A stretch of DNA of 64,000 nucleotides from Paracoccus saliphilus (GTDB taxonomy: Bacteria; Pseudomonadota; Alphaproteobacteria; Rhodobacterales; Rhodobacteraceae): positions 2,666,001 to 2,730,000 of the forward strand of contig NZ_CP067140.1 in the NCBI RefSeq assembly GCF_028553805.1, in the 5' to 3' direction. A program made the position numbers and the translations under genes. Under the pieces are notes generated by a model that saw only the letters and a list, made by a program, of their open reading frames with translations, did no database searches and was not told the origin of the DNA. How positions within the stretch are numbered: position 1 is the stretch's first letter; every line of letters begins with the position of its first letter. This document shows, in pieces, positions 33,207 through 42,366 of the stretch.

Positions 33207-33218
33207 TTCAAATTTGAA
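33207..33218. promoter_or_regulatory. Perfect 12-bp palindrome TTCAAATTTGAA
   Basis: It lies in the 137-base gap between lysR and the DUF35 gene, about 100 bases before the DUF35 start, and could be an operator of an internal promoter. Confidence 0.35.
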
Positions 33219-33246
33219 GAGAGCATTGCGGTTCCCGGAAACCCGG

Positions 33247-34140
33247 TCAGAACTGATCCGCCTGACCGGTCACGAACCTGATGAAATGCCGGGTCGTATC
33301 GGTAAGGTTCTCATCCCTCCAGATCAGCGAGATCCGATGCTCGGCCACCGCTTCCTCGATCTCGATATATCGCACATTGGCAAAGCTGCTTCTGGCCAGC
33401 GATTGCGGAACCAGAGAGATCCCCATCCCCTGACCGACCAGCGCCACCACGGTAAACCAATGCTGAATCCGATAGCCATCGAAAGGCTCGGTATCCGCCG
33501 CCTGCAAAAGCGTGGCGATCTTGTCATGGAAATGCGGGGCGAACTCACGCGCGAAGATCAGCACCCGTTCACCCGCCAGATCAGAAACCCGTATCCGGCT
33601 GCGCCCCGCCAGGGGGTGGTCACGCGGCACACAGCACAGCATTCGTTCGGTGCCAAGCACATGTTCAGTGATCGCCTCGGGGAACGGTGCGGAATGGACG
33701 AAGCCGACATCGAGACGATGGGCAAGCAACGCCTCGACCTGACGAGAGGTATTCATCTCGTGCAGGCGCAACTCGATCTCGGGATAGGCTTCCTGCACCT
33801 CGCGCAATGTTTCGGCCAGCCGGCGAAACAGCATCGAGGGCACGAAGCCGATGGTGATCTTGCCGGCGACCTGCTTGGCCGCCTGCGCGGCCAGCGCCTC
33901 GGCCGCGTCGAGTTGACCCAGGATGCGCCGGGCATGTTCGGCATAGACGATCCCGGCGGGGGTCAGCCGCACCGCCTTGTGCGAACGCTCCATCAGCGCG
34001 AATCCGAGCGTCTGTTCAAGCTGCTTGAGACTGGCGCTCAGCGGCGGCTGAGAGATGTGCAACTTTTGCGCCGCGCGCCCGAAATGCAGCTCTTCCGCGA
34101 GGACGAGGAAATAGCGCAATTGTCGAAAGGTGATGGCCAT
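33247..34140 (-). CDS. LysR-family transcriptional regulator of the 23-33 kb cluster
   Basis: A 297-residue LysR-type regulator. The helix-turn-helix at residues 1-60 opens MAITFRQLRYFLVLAEELHF and contains AAQKLHISQPPLSASLKQLE. The effector domain starts near residue 90 (ITIGFVPSMLFRRLAETL), and its length is typical. It is transcribed toward the catabolic cluster, 137 bases before the DUF35 gene, and is divergent from the AidB-like acyl-CoA dehydrogenase gene across a 108-base promoter. It most likely regulates both directions. A dead copy of its first 29 codons lies at 18079-18165. It is only distantly similar to the LysR at 17083. Confidence 0.93.
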   Translation of the reverse strand: MAITFRQLRYFLVLAEELHFGRAAQKLHISQPPLSASLKQLEQTLGFALMERSHKAVRLTPAGIVYAEHARRILGQLDAAEALAAQAAKQVAGKITIGFVPSMLFRRLAETLREVQEAYPEIELRLHEMNTSRQVEALLAHRLDVGFVHSAPFPEAITEHVLGTERMLCCVPRDHPLAGRSRIRVSDLAGERVLIFAREFAPHFHDKIATLLQAADTEPFDGYRIQHWFTVVALVGQGMGISLVPQSLARSSFANVRYIEIEEAVAEHRISLIWRDENLTDTTRHFIRFVTGQADQF

Positions 34141-34179
34141 AGCGGATGCTCATTCAGAAATACGTATCGAATTATAGGC

Positions 34180-34218
34180 CGATAGTATTGGAAATCATAT
34201 CCTGAAATATGGCCTTCT
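34180..34218. promoter_or_regulatory. 39-bp lysR/acyl-CoA dehydrogenase promoter block, identical to 18204-18242
   Basis: This block lies between the divergent lysR and AidB-like genes and contains the dyad CATAT-N6-ATATG at 34196-34211. Its perfect duplicate sits before the second TAXI-TRAP operon. Position and conservation fit a LysR binding site with overlapping promoter. Confidence 0.65.
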
Positions 34219-34248
34219 CTTGCCGAACAGATCAGCCCGGAGTAGCCC

Positions 34249-35982
34249 ATGCCCAAGGAAATCCATCAGAACATCCCCGACAGTTCCGGCATGAACGCCT
34301 TTCGCGCCGATCCCGCGATGGCCGATCTGCTGCGCATCTACCTGTCGCCCGAGATGGCAACGCTTGCCCTGACTCAGGCGGATCTGATGGGCGCGATGGT
34401 CGGCGGCAGGCTGGAGGAACTGGCGCTGAGCGCCGACAAGAACCCTCCGGTCCTGCATATTCGCGCCCGCAACGGGGCGCCGGATGAGAGGATCGTCAAG
34501 CATCCGGACTATGAGCAATTGGAGCAGGTCGCCTTCGGGGATTTCGGGCTGGCGGCAATGTCGCATCGGGCCGGGGTGTTCGGCGAGGACAGCAAGCTTC
34601 CCCCCCTGATGAAATACGCGCTGGTCTATCTGTTCGTGCAGGCCGAGTTCGGGCTGTGCTGCCCGCTCTCGATGACCGACTCGCTGACCCGCACATTGCT
34701 GCGTTTCGGCTCTGACGAGCTGATCTCGCGCTATGCCGAACCGCTGACCAGCCAGGACATGGACCAGCTTTTCCAGGGTGCGATGTTCATGACCGAGCAG
34801 GTGGCAGGCTCGGATGTGGGCGCCATCGACACCGTGGCCCGGCAGGTCGATGGCGAATGGCGGCTTTACGGCGACAAGTGGTTCTGTTCCAACCCCGATG
34901 CCGCGCTGGCGATGGTGCTGGCCCGGCCCGAGGGCGGGGCGGCGGGCACGCGCGGGTTGTCGCTGTTCCTGCTGCCGCGCGAGTTACCCGACGGGCGGCG
35001 CAATGCCTATCGTATCCTGCGGCTGAAGGACAAGCTGGGCACCCGGTCGATGGCCAGCGGCGAGATCGCGCTGGAAGGGGCCACGGCCTATCTGGTCGGC
35101 GATCCGGGACAGGGTTTCCGGCAGATGACCGACATGATCAACATGTCGCGGCTTGCCAATGGCGTGCGCTCGGCCGGTCTGATGCGGCGCTCGATCAGCG
35201 AGGCCTTGTTCATCGCCCGTAACCGCACCGCCTTCGGCAAGCGCCTGATCGAGTTGCCGCTGATGCGCCGCCAGCTTGCCAAGATGCTGGTCACCGCCGA
35301 ACAGGGGCGCGCGATGGTGTTCCACACCGCCCGCGTGCTGGAAGCCTCCGACAAGGGCGATGCCGCCATGGCCAGGGTGCTGCGCATCCTGACTCCGCTG
35401 ATCAAGTTCCGCACCTGCCGCGATGCCCGCAAACTGGCGGGAGACGCGATGGAGGTGCGGGGCGGCTGTGGCTATATCGAGGAATGGTCCGATGCGCGGG
35501 TGCTGCGGGATGCCCATCTGGGATCGATATGGGAAGGCACCAGCAATATCGTCGCGCTGGACGTCGCGCGCGCGGCGCGGCGCGAGGATGCGTTGACGGC
35601 GCTTGCCACCTATATCGATGATCTGATCTGCGAGACGGAGGCGATCCTGGGCCCCTTGCCCGGCTTTGGCGAGGCATTTCACCGCGCCGCGGATCTGCTG
35701 CATTCCGTCGCGGATGATCCCTCCCGCGAGATCGAGACGCGGCGGGCGGCAAGCGCGGTCTACAATGCCACTTCGGCCTGCATCATGGCGTGGGAGAGCG
35801 CCCGGTTGACATCGCTTGGCGCAGCGGGCGCCCCGGATCGCCTGCATCTGGCGCAAGCCGTGCTGCGCCACAAGTTAAGTGCGCGTGACCCGCTGGCCGC
35901 GCCGGAGGGCGAGGATGATGCGGTGCTGGACATGCTCGACGCCGAACCGGGCGAGGATGTTTTCGACCAATCGGTGCAATAA
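34249..35982 (+). CDS. Acyl-CoA dehydrogenase, large AidB-like type
   Basis: A 577-residue flavoprotein of the long acyl-CoA dehydrogenase branch that includes AidB. The N-terminal extension (MPKEIHQNIPDSSGMNAF) is followed by the flavin segment MFMTEQVAGSDVGAIDTVAR near 180-200, DKWFCSNPDAALAMVLARPE, the C-terminal helical RNRTAFGKRLIELPLMRRQL, and RGGCGYIEEWSDARVLRDAH. A distinct helical tail of about 130 residues follows. The gene starts opposite lysR and is probably under its control. It could supply a third dehydrogenation activity to the 23-33 kb pathway; a repair role as in AidB is unlikely from context. The end of the gene converges on hrpB with no clear terminator. Confidence 0.9.
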   Translation: MPKEIHQNIPDSSGMNAFRADPAMADLLRIYLSPEMATLALTQADLMGAMVGGRLEELALSADKNPPVLHIRARNGAPDERIVKHPDYEQLEQVAFGDFGLAAMSHRAGVFGEDSKLPPLMKYALVYLFVQAEFGLCCPLSMTDSLTRTLLRFGSDELISRYAEPLTSQDMDQLFQGAMFMTEQVAGSDVGAIDTVARQVDGEWRLYGDKWFCSNPDAALAMVLARPEGGAAGTRGLSLFLLPRELPDGRRNAYRILRLKDKLGTRSMASGEIALEGATAYLVGDPGQGFRQMTDMINMSRLANGVRSAGLMRRSISEALFIARNRTAFGKRLIELPLMRRQLAKMLVTAEQGRAMVFHTARVLEASDKGDAAMARVLRILTPLIKFRTCRDARKLAGDAMEVRGGCGYIEEWSDARVLRDAHLGSIWEGTSNIVALDVARAARREDALTALATYIDDLICETEAILGPLPGFGEAFHRAADLLHSVADDPSREIETRRAASAVYNATSACIMAWESARLTSLGAAGAPDRLHLAQAVLRHKLSARDPLAAPEGEDDAVLDMLDAEPGEDVFDQSVQ

Positions 35983-36053
35983 CCGGCAGGTCGCGCAGGG
36001 TCGATTTCGGCTGTGTCGAGGACGGGCGGAACAGGCCCCACTCACTGCGATTG

Positions 36054-38471
36054 CTACGTCCCGCGCGGCTTGGCTCGTGTGGTCGGCGCGGCCTCGGTCG
36101 GGTCGTCGGGCCATGGGTGGCGGGGATAGCGGCCACGCATATCCTTGCGGACCTCGCCATAGGAAGACGCCCAGAAGCCGGGCAGGTCCATTGTCACCTG
36201 CACCGGCTTTCCCCCCGGCGACAACAGCGAGATGCGCAGGGGGCGCCCGCCGACCATCGGATGGCGGGTTACGCCGAAAAGTTCCTGCAGGCGCAGCTCG
36301 ATCGACGGCGCCTCATGGTCGTAATCGATCGGCACCTTGCGCCCGAGCGGCGTGACGAAATGCGCCGGTATCTCGGCAGCGAGGCGTTGCTGACCGTCCC
36401 AACCGATCCGCGCCTTCAGGGCTTCACTCAGGTCCAGCGCGCGCAGATCGGCCTGCGTCCTGCAGCGCCCCAACCATGGCAGCAGCCAATCGCCATCGGC
36501 CAGCAGGCTGGCATCGTCCACCGGCCCCAGCCCCTCGACCAACGCGATGCGGGCGCGCAGGCGGGCAGCGGCAGGAGTCCATGGCAGCCCATCCTGCCGC
36601 AACCCCTCCAGCGCCGCGCGCGCCACCGCATCCTCCGGCGCGTCCTTCCAGATCCGGTCCGACAGCACCAGCGCCCCGAAACGCTCTTGCCGACGGGCCA
36701 ATACACGGGCCTCGCGCCGCGACCATTCGCAGATCGCAACCTCTTCGATCTGCCCGCCGTAAAGCGCCCGCAATTCGGCGCCGTCCAGCCCGGCGGCCAT
36801 GCGAATCCGTGCCTCGCGCTGATCGCCGTCCAGATCGACCGCGACGATCAGCCGTTGCCCGGCCAGAACATCGCCTTCTTCCAGCGCCGCCCCTTTGCCG
36901 CCCGACAGCACAAAACGCGGCACCTCGCCCTTGCGACGCAAGCCGATCCGGTCGGGATAGGCCAATGCGGCCATCGCGCCCGCTGACATTGGGTCGGCGT
37001 CGGGGGCCAGTTTCCGCAACCGCCGTGCCTCTTCGCGGATACGCTGCAAACCGGGGCGATGCAGGTCATGGGGGTAACGGTCCGCAAAAGCCTCGGGGTC
37101 GCGGATCGCCGCCAGCCGCAGCGCCAGGTCCGAGGGCGCGCCACGCAGAGGATCGCGATCCGACAAAAGCGCCGCCAGATCCGCCGCTCCGCGCCCGGCA
37201 AGCAGCAGCATATGCGCCAATCTCGGATGCAGGGGCAGCCGCGCCAGTGCCTTGCCGTGGCCGGTGATCCGCCCTGCCCGGTCCAGTGCCCCAAGTTCCG
37301 TCAACAAAGTCCGGGCCTCGGTGAACGCCCCCTCAGGGGGAGGCGTCAGGAACGCCAGATCGGCGGGTTCCGCCCCCCATGCGGCCAGCTCCAAAGCCAG
37401 CCCGGTCAGATCGGCGACCGTGATCTCGGGCGGAGCGAATGCGGGGAGCGCCCCCTCTTCGGCCCGCGCCCACATGCGGTAGCAGATGCCCGGCGCCACA
37501 CGCCCCGCGCGCCCCCGGCGCTGGCCCGCCTCGGCGCGGCTGACACGCTCGGTCACCAGCCGCGACATGCCGCTACCGGGATCGAAACGCGCGCGCCGCG
37601 ACCGGCCGGCATCCACGACCACCCGCACCTCGGGGATGGTCAGCGAGGTTTCGGCAATCGCCGTCGCCAGCACGATCCGCCGCCTGTCCCCCGGCGGCGC
37701 AAGCGCCGCCCGCTGCGCCTTGGCATCCAGCGCCCCGTAAAGCGGCAGCACCTCGCAGCCCGTCGCTCCCAGCATGCCGGAAACACGCCGGATCTCTCCC
37801 TCTCCCGGCAGGAAGGCGAGGACCGTGCCGCCGGTCTCGCGTGTTTCCTCCTCGGCCCGCAGGATCAGCCGCGCCGCCTCGTCGGCCATCCGTGCCCGCG
37901 CGGGCAAGGGCCGTTCCAGCCATCGAGTTTCGACCTCGAAGGCCCGCCCCTCGGATCGCATCACCGGCGCATCGTCCAATAGCGCCGCGACCGGTTCGGC
38001 CTCCAGCGTGGCCGACATCACCAGCACCGCCAGGTCCTCGCGCAGCGCTTCGCGCGCCTCCCAGACCAGCGCAAGGCCCAGATCGGCGTTCAGGCTGCGC
38101 TCATGGAATTCGTCGAAGATCACGCAGCCGACGCCGTCCAGCGACGGGTCCGACTGGATCATCCGGGTCAGGATACCCTCTGTGACGACCTCGATCCGAC
38201 TGCCCGGCACCGCCTCGCCCCGGATACGATAACCGACTTGACCGCCGGGAGCTTCACCCAGTCCCGACGCAAGACGTTCGGCCGCCGCCCGCGCAGCCAA
38301 CCGCCGCGGCTCCAGCATGACGATCTTGCCGCGGGTCTGGTCCACCAGGGCCAGAGGCACCCGCGTCGTCTTGCCTGCTCCTGGCGGCGCGACCAGCACC
38401 GCCCGGCCATGCGCAGACATCACGTCGCGCAGGGCAGGAATTACATCGTCTATGGGCAACTTTTCAAGCAT
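36054..38471 (-). CDS. hrpB: ATP-dependent helicase HrpB
   Basis: An 805-residue DEAH-type RNA helicase-like protein. Visible motifs are Walker A PPGAGKTTRVPLAL near residues 29-42, the DExH box as DEFHER near 119-124, SATLEAEPV (motif III), ATAIAETSLTIPEVRVVVDA (motif V region) and QRRGRAGRVAPGICYRMW (motif VI). An HA2-like domain and the HrpB-specific C-terminal domain follow, including VTRHPMVGGRPLRISLLSPG. The role of HrpB in most bacteria is unclear; involvement in RNA metabolism is assumed from the family. The gene is divergent from ycjX, 109 bases away, and its length is typical. Confidence 0.95.
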   Translation of the reverse strand: MLEKLPIDDVIPALRDVMSAHGRAVLVAPPGAGKTTRVPLALVDQTRGKIVMLEPRRLAARAAAERLASGLGEAPGGQVGYRIRGEAVPGSRIEVVTEGILTRMIQSDPSLDGVGCVIFDEFHERSLNADLGLALVWEAREALREDLAVLVMSATLEAEPVAALLDDAPVMRSEGRAFEVETRWLERPLPARARMADEAARLILRAEEETRETGGTVLAFLPGEGEIRRVSGMLGATGCEVLPLYGALDAKAQRAALAPPGDRRRIVLATAIAETSLTIPEVRVVVDAGRSRRARFDPGSGMSRLVTERVSRAEAGQRRGRAGRVAPGICYRMWARAEEGALPAFAPPEITVADLTGLALELAAWGAEPADLAFLTPPPEGAFTEARTLLTELGALDRAGRITGHGKALARLPLHPRLAHMLLLAGRGAADLAALLSDRDPLRGAPSDLALRLAAIRDPEAFADRYPHDLHRPGLQRIREEARRLRKLAPDADPMSAGAMAALAYPDRIGLRRKGEVPRFVLSGGKGAALEEGDVLAGQRLIVAVDLDGDQREARIRMAAGLDGAELRALYGGQIEEVAICEWSRREARVLARRQERFGALVLSDRIWKDAPEDAVARAALEGLRQDGLPWTPAAARLRARIALVEGLGPVDDASLLADGDWLLPWLGRCRTQADLRALDLSEALKARIGWDGQQRLAAEIPAHFVTPLGRKVPIDYDHEAPSIELRLQELFGVTRHPMVGGRPLRISLLSPGGKPVQVTMDLPGFWASSYGEVRKDMRGRYPRHPWPDDPTEAAPTTRAKPRGT

Positions 38472-38580
38472 TTGCGGCGTTATGGCAGAAGCGCGAAAGA
38501 CACGAAAGGCGGTCGTGATCTATGCAAAGCCGCATGGCCGACCTATCTTCCGGAGAAACGGGGCAAGGATAACAGGTGAA

Positions 38581-39951
38581 ATGGGAATCGGCAGTGATCT
38601 GATGCGCGGGCTCGGCTTTGGCGATCCGGTGATCCGCTTGGGCGTCACCGGGCTGTCGCGCGCAGGCAAGACGGTGTTCATCACCTCGCTGGTGGCCAAC
38701 CTGATGGATCGCGGACGCATGCATGCGCTGAGGGCTGCCGCGGATGGCAGCCTCAAGACTGCGTGGCTGCAGCCTCAGCCTGATGACACCGTGCCACGCT
38801 TCGATTTCGAGCGCCACCTTGCCGCCATGACCGGAACCGAGCCGCATTGGCCCGACAGCACGCGCCATGTCAGCCAGTTGCGCCTGTCCCTGCGGATAGA
38901 GCCGCGCGGGTTGTTTTCCGGTTTGCGCGGACCACAAACCGTGCACCTGGATATCGTCGATTATCCGGGCGAATGGCTGCTGGATCTGCGGTTGATGGAA
39001 AAGGACTTCGGGGATTGGTCCACCGAAGTTCTCTCGCGGATCGATGGCCGCCCCGGCGCGGGGGAATATCTCGACGCGTTGTCCGGGCTCGATCCCGTCG
39101 ACCGGTTCGACGAGCCGACCGCGCAGCGCCTTGCCGAAGCCTATACCGCCCATCTGCAGGCCACGCGCGAGGCGGGTTGGTCGGATTGCACCCCCGGCCG
39201 CTTCCTGATCCCCGGCGAATTGGCGGGCTCACCCGCGCTGACATTCGCGCCCTTGCCTGAAGGTTTACAGGGCGGCAAGCTCTACAAGGAGTTCCGGCGC
39301 CGCTTCGATGCCTATAAATCGCGGGTCGTGAAGCCCTTTTTCCGCGACCATTTCGCCCGGATCGACCGGCAGGTGGTGCTGGTCGATGTGCTGGGCGCGA
39401 TCCATCAGGGCCCGCAGGCGGTCGAGGATATGCGCCGCGCCATGGCCGATATCCTGACCGCCTTCCGTCCCGGCCGCGCGGGATGGCTGGCGCAGCTTCT
39501 GGGCACAAGGCGGGTCGAGCGTATCCTGTTTGCCGCCACCAAGGCCGATCACCTGCACCACACCCAGCATAACCGCCTGACCGCGATCCTTTCCGCCACG
39601 CTGCGCGAGGCCCGCGACCGCGCCGATTTCTCGGGCGCGCGGACCGAGGCCATGGCCATCGCCGCATTACGCGCCACGACCGAGGACATAATCCGGAAGG
39701 AAGGCGATGAACTGCCCGCCGTTCGCGGACGATTGACGGACGGGCGGCAGGCGGCATTCTATCCGGGAGAACTGCCCGCCGATCCGTCGCAATTGCTGAA
39801 CCCGGCCCGTGACGGCGCGCAGGACTGGCTGGATGGCGATTACGCCGTGATGAATTTCGCCCCCGCGCCAATGACCCGCCGTCCCGGGGACGGTCCACCT
39901 CATATCCGGCTGGATCGCGCCGCCGAATTCCTGATCGGAGACATGCTGTGA
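38581..39951 (+). CDS. YcjX-family GTP-binding protein
   Basis: A 456-residue P-loop protein of the YcjX (DUF463) family. The P-loop lies in VTGLSRAGKTVFITSLVANL near residues 20-39. A second conserved stretch HLDIVDYPGEWLLDLRLM is near residues 122-139 and provides the switch-II-like DxxG. Later segments include VVLVDVLGAIHQGPQAVEDM and ILFAATKADHLHHTQHNRL, the TKAD being guanine-specific. ATG 38581 was chosen because AGGTGAA precedes it and family N-termini start there. The family is linked to envelope stress (Psp-associated) in enterobacteria; the exact role is unknown. It is translationally coupled to the following DUF697 gene. Confidence 0.93.
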   Translation: MGIGSDLMRGLGFGDPVIRLGVTGLSRAGKTVFITSLVANLMDRGRMHALRAAADGSLKTAWLQPQPDDTVPRFDFERHLAAMTGTEPHWPDSTRHVSQLRLSLRIEPRGLFSGLRGPQTVHLDIVDYPGEWLLDLRLMEKDFGDWSTEVLSRIDGRPGAGEYLDALSGLDPVDRFDEPTAQRLAEAYTAHLQATREAGWSDCTPGRFLIPGELAGSPALTFAPLPEGLQGGKLYKEFRRRFDAYKSRVVKPFFRDHFARIDRQVVLVDVLGAIHQGPQAVEDMRRAMADILTAFRPGRAGWLAQLLGTRRVERILFAATKADHLHHTQHNRLTAILSATLREARDRADFSGARTEAMAIAALRATTEDIIRKEGDELPAVRGRLTDGRQAAFYPGELPADPSQLLNPARDGAQDWLDGDYAVMNFAPAPMTRRPGDGPPHIRLDRAAEFLIGDML

Positions 39952-41021
39952 GCGACAATCCCAAGCGCAGCCCCGTGCTGATCGAACTGGACGCCCCCAC
40001 CTCCACCGAGTCAGCAGCCGGCCCAAGCCAGGAGGCGCGGGACGATGCGGGCCGAGCCCAGCCCAACCCCGCCGACGCGCCCCCCATCGACGAGACGGAC
40101 AGCGCTCTGCCCCGCCCACGCACGATGGAGATGGTTACGCGGCTGGTCGGCCGACCGCCCTCACCCTTGACACGGCTGTTCATCAATTCCGGCGTAGCGC
40201 TGTTCGTATTTCTGCTGACCATTGCCGCGCTGGATTTCATCGCCGGACTGTTGGACAGCTATCCGCTTCTCGGCTGGATCGGCATCGGGCTGTTGGGCCT
40301 GTTCACCTTCGCCAGCCTGGGGATGGCATGGCGCGAATACCGGGCATGGGCGCGTTTTGCCCGGATCGACGCGATCCAGCGGCAGGCCGGGCAGGCGCTG
40401 GCCGAGGACAGCACCGACAAGGCGCGGCGGGTCATCGATCAACTGGTGTCGCTGTATCATCCCCGCGCCGATCTGAAATGGGGCCGTGAACGGCTCGCCG
40501 AGAGGCGGGATGAGGCTTATGACGCCAAGAGCCTAATCACCATGGCCGAAACCGAACTCATGGCGCAACTGGACCAGGAAGCTCGCCGAGAAATCGAGGC
40601 CGCCGCCCGTACCGTCGCCGCCGCCACCGCGCTGATCCCGCTGGCATTGGCCGATGTCGCCGCCGCGCTAGCCGCCAATCTGCGGATGATCCGGCGCATG
40701 GCCGAGATCTATGGCGGCCGCGCCGGAACGGTCGGAAGCTGGCGGCTGGCGCGCACCGTGATGACCCATCTGGTCGCCACCGGAGCGGTCGCGGCGGGCG
40801 ATGACCTGATCCATACCGTCGCCGGCGGGGGCGTACTTGCCAAGCTGTCGCGCCGTTTCGGCGAAGGCGTGGTCAATGGCGCTTTGACGGCCCGTGTCGG
40901 CATTGCCGCGATGGAGGTCTGTCGTCCCCTGCCATTCCTTGCCCAGCCCAGCCCCAAGGTGGGTAATCTGATCGCGCGCGGATTGCGGGGATTGTTCGGC
41001 AGCGATGACAGCGGCAGGTGA
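39948..41021 (+). CDS. YcjF-like inner-membrane protein (TIGR01620/DUF697)
   Basis: A 357-residue membrane protein. A proline-rich, acidic cytoplasmic N-terminus of about 70 residues precedes two transmembrane helices (around residues 80-100 and 105-125: LFINSGVALFVFLLTIAALD, LGWIGIGLLGLFTFASLGMA). The DUF697 helical domain follows, with LIPLALADVAAALAANLRMI near residues 225-245 and GGGVLAKLSRRFGEGVVNGA near 290. The start is a GTG that overlaps the ycjX stop as GTGA, so the pair is co-translated, as in enterobacteria. The two proteins probably work together at the membrane. The molecular function is not known. Confidence 0.9.
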   Translation: MSDNPKRSPVLIELDAPTSTESAAGPSQEARDDAGRAQPNPADAPPIDETDSALPRPRTMEMVTRLVGRPPSPLTRLFINSGVALFVFLLTIAALDFIAGLLDSYPLLGWIGIGLLGLFTFASLGMAWREYRAWARFARIDAIQRQAGQALAEDSTDKARRVIDQLVSLYHPRADLKWGRERLAERRDEAYDAKSLITMAETELMAQLDQEARREIEAAARTVAAATALIPLALADVAAALAANLRMIRRMAEIYGGRAGTVGSWRLARTVMTHLVATGAVAAGDDLIHTVAGGGVLAKLSRRFGEGVVNGALTARVGIAAMEVCRPLPFLAQPSPKVGNLIARGLRGLFGSDDSGR

Positions 41022-41204
41022 ATCCGCCCGATGCCCCTCCGGCGAATTTGTCTTGCGATCACAAGGAAAACACCTTAAACGGGATGCGCTACGTTATCGC
41101 TTCTTCGACCTGTCTCCTTTATCTGGCTTCAGTCTTAGAGTTTGAACTGACAAAGCCGGGTTCGTCGCACTCAAGCGGACGACATAAATTAAGGAGATCT
41201 CACG

Positions 41205-41411
41205 ATGGCTAATGGCACCGTGAAATGGTTCAACGCAACCAAAGGTTATGGCTTCATCGCGCCGGAAAATGGCAACCGGGACGTGTTCCTGCATATTTCG
41301 GCTCTGGAGCGTTCCAACCTGTCCGCTCCCGCCGATGGTCAGGCCGTGACTTTCGACATCGAAACCGGTCGTGACGGACGCGAGTCGGCGATCAACGTCT
41401 CTTTCGCCTGA
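41205..41411 (+). CDS. Cold-shock protein (CspA family)
   Basis: A 68-residue single cold-shock domain that binds single-stranded RNA/DNA. RNP1 is KGYGFIAP (residues 13-20), RNP2 is VFLHISAL (about 27-34), and the N-terminus MANGTVKWFNATKGYGF is standard. ATG is preceded by AAGGAGATCTCACG. A 183-base gap separates it from the DUF697 gene and may hold the promoter and a long 5' leader, common for csp genes; an inverted pair TCAGT/ACTGA near 41130-41150 could form leader structure. A good intrinsic terminator follows. Confidence 0.95.
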   Translation: MANGTVKWFNATKGYGFIAPENGNRDVFLHISALERSNLSAPADGQAVTFDIETGRDGRESAINVSFA

Positions 41412-41444
41412 GCACGTTTCACACCTATTCGGTAGGTTTGACGC

Positions 41445-41474
41445 AAGCCCTCGCCTTTCCCGGCGGGGGCTTTT
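41445..41474 (+). terminator. Intrinsic terminator of the cold-shock gene
   Basis: AAGCCCTCGCC (41445-41455) pairs with GGCGGGGGCTT (41462-41472) with one G-U pair, loop TTTCCC, followed by a short T-run. Confidence 0.85.
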
Positions 41475-41514
41475 CTTATGGGGGTGGCGCAAAAGGTCTC
41501 GGTAGAACCGTGGT

Positions 41515-41561
41515 CGGCCAATCGACATCGCGGTGCGGCCAGTTATAAAATCCGGCCAGTT
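41515..41561. repeat. Three direct repeats CGGCCA(A/G)T upstream of the FadR-type gene
   Basis: CGGCCAAT at 41515 and CGGCCAGT at 41536 and 41553 lie in the 70 bases before the regulator start, 21 and 17 bases apart. They may be binding sites for autoregulation. Confidence 0.4.
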
Positions 41562-41582
41562 CACCCAATGACTGCAGGTCCC

Positions 41583-42353
41583 ATGCCCTTCCAGAAGATC
41601 GAAGCCGAAAAGCTTTCCGACGCGGTGATCCGCCAGATCGAGGAATTGATCCTGCAAGGCGTGCTGTCCCCATCCGAGCGCCTGCCCTCCGAACGCGACC
41701 TAGCCGAGACGATGGGTGTTTCACGTCCCTCTCTGCGCGAAGCCTTGTCGCGCCTGCAAAAGGACGGGTTGCTGGTCGCCCGACCGGGTTCGGGGATCTA
41801 TGTCGCCGAGGTTCTGGGCTCGGCCTTTTCTCCCGCGCTGGTTCGGCTGATCGCCCGCCATCCCCGCGCAACCTCCGATTACCTGGCCTTTCGCAAGGAT
41901 CTGGAGGGGCTGGCCGCCGAGCGAGCGGCGCAATCGGCCGACGAAGTCGACCTGGCCGTGATCGATGCAGCCTTTCGCAAGATGGAGACGGCCCATGCCG
42001 ACCCCGATCCACAGATCGAGGCAAGGCTGGACGTGGGTTTTCACATGGCTATCGTCGAGGCCAGCCACAACGTCATCGCCCTGCATATGATGCGCTCGAT
42101 GCAGGAATTGCTGCAGGCCGGTGTCTTTCGGAACCGCGCCCGGATTTTTGCCGCGACCGACCTGCGCAACCAGTTGCTGGAGCAGCATCGCGCGATCAAT
42201 GCCGCCATCCAGACCCGCGACGGAGCGCTGGCGCGGCAACGGATCGGGATTCACCTGGATTTCGTGGCTGAACAACTGCTGCTGCAGCAACGCGCCGATG
42301 AGAAAGCCGATCTTGCGCGGCTCCGCCTGCGCGGCGAGGAAACCAAGGGCTGA
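41583..42353 (+). CDS. GntR/FadR-family transcriptional regulator
   Basis: A 256-residue regulator of the FadR (FCD) subfamily. The N-terminal winged helix-turn-helix lies at about residues 5-75 (QIEELILQGVLSPSERLPSE, ETMGVSRPSLREALSRLQ, GSGIYVAEV). The C-terminal FCD domain holds the metal-binding pattern of His/Asp residues (ARLDVGFHMAIVEASHN near 145-161, EQHRAINAAIQTRD near 205-218). ATG 41583 gives the family start MPFQKIEAEKL; an upstream 35-codon extension is not supported. These regulators usually control carboxylate catabolism (PdhR, LldR). Its target is not clear here. A perfect 16-bp palindrome starts 13 bases after its stop, before the next gene. Confidence 0.92.
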   Translation: MPFQKIEAEKLSDAVIRQIEELILQGVLSPSERLPSERDLAETMGVSRPSLREALSRLQKDGLLVARPGSGIYVAEVLGSAFSPALVRLIARHPRATSDYLAFRKDLEGLAAERAAQSADEVDLAVIDAAFRKMETAHADPDPQIEARLDVGFHMAIVEASHNVIALHMMRSMQELLQAGVFRNRARIFAATDLRNQLLEQHRAINAAIQTRDGALARQRIGIHLDFVAEQLLLQQRADEKADLARLRLRGEETKG

Positions 42354-42366
42354 GACAACTGGCTGG

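Noticed and set aside
5602..35982. The whole catabolic region as a mobile island
   Set aside because: No integrase, transposase, tRNA edge or flanking direct repeats were seen, and base composition looks like that of its neighbours.
38317..38580. Upstream extension of the ycjX frame
   Set aside because: It overlaps the start of the divergent hrpB gene and lacks family similarity; ATG 38581 has a suitable ribosome-binding site.
41022..41204. A clear promoter for the cold-shock gene (TTGCGA-N17-TAAACG at 41053-41081)
   Set aside because: The -10 element is poor and other pairings are equally weak, so the start site cannot be placed from sequence.
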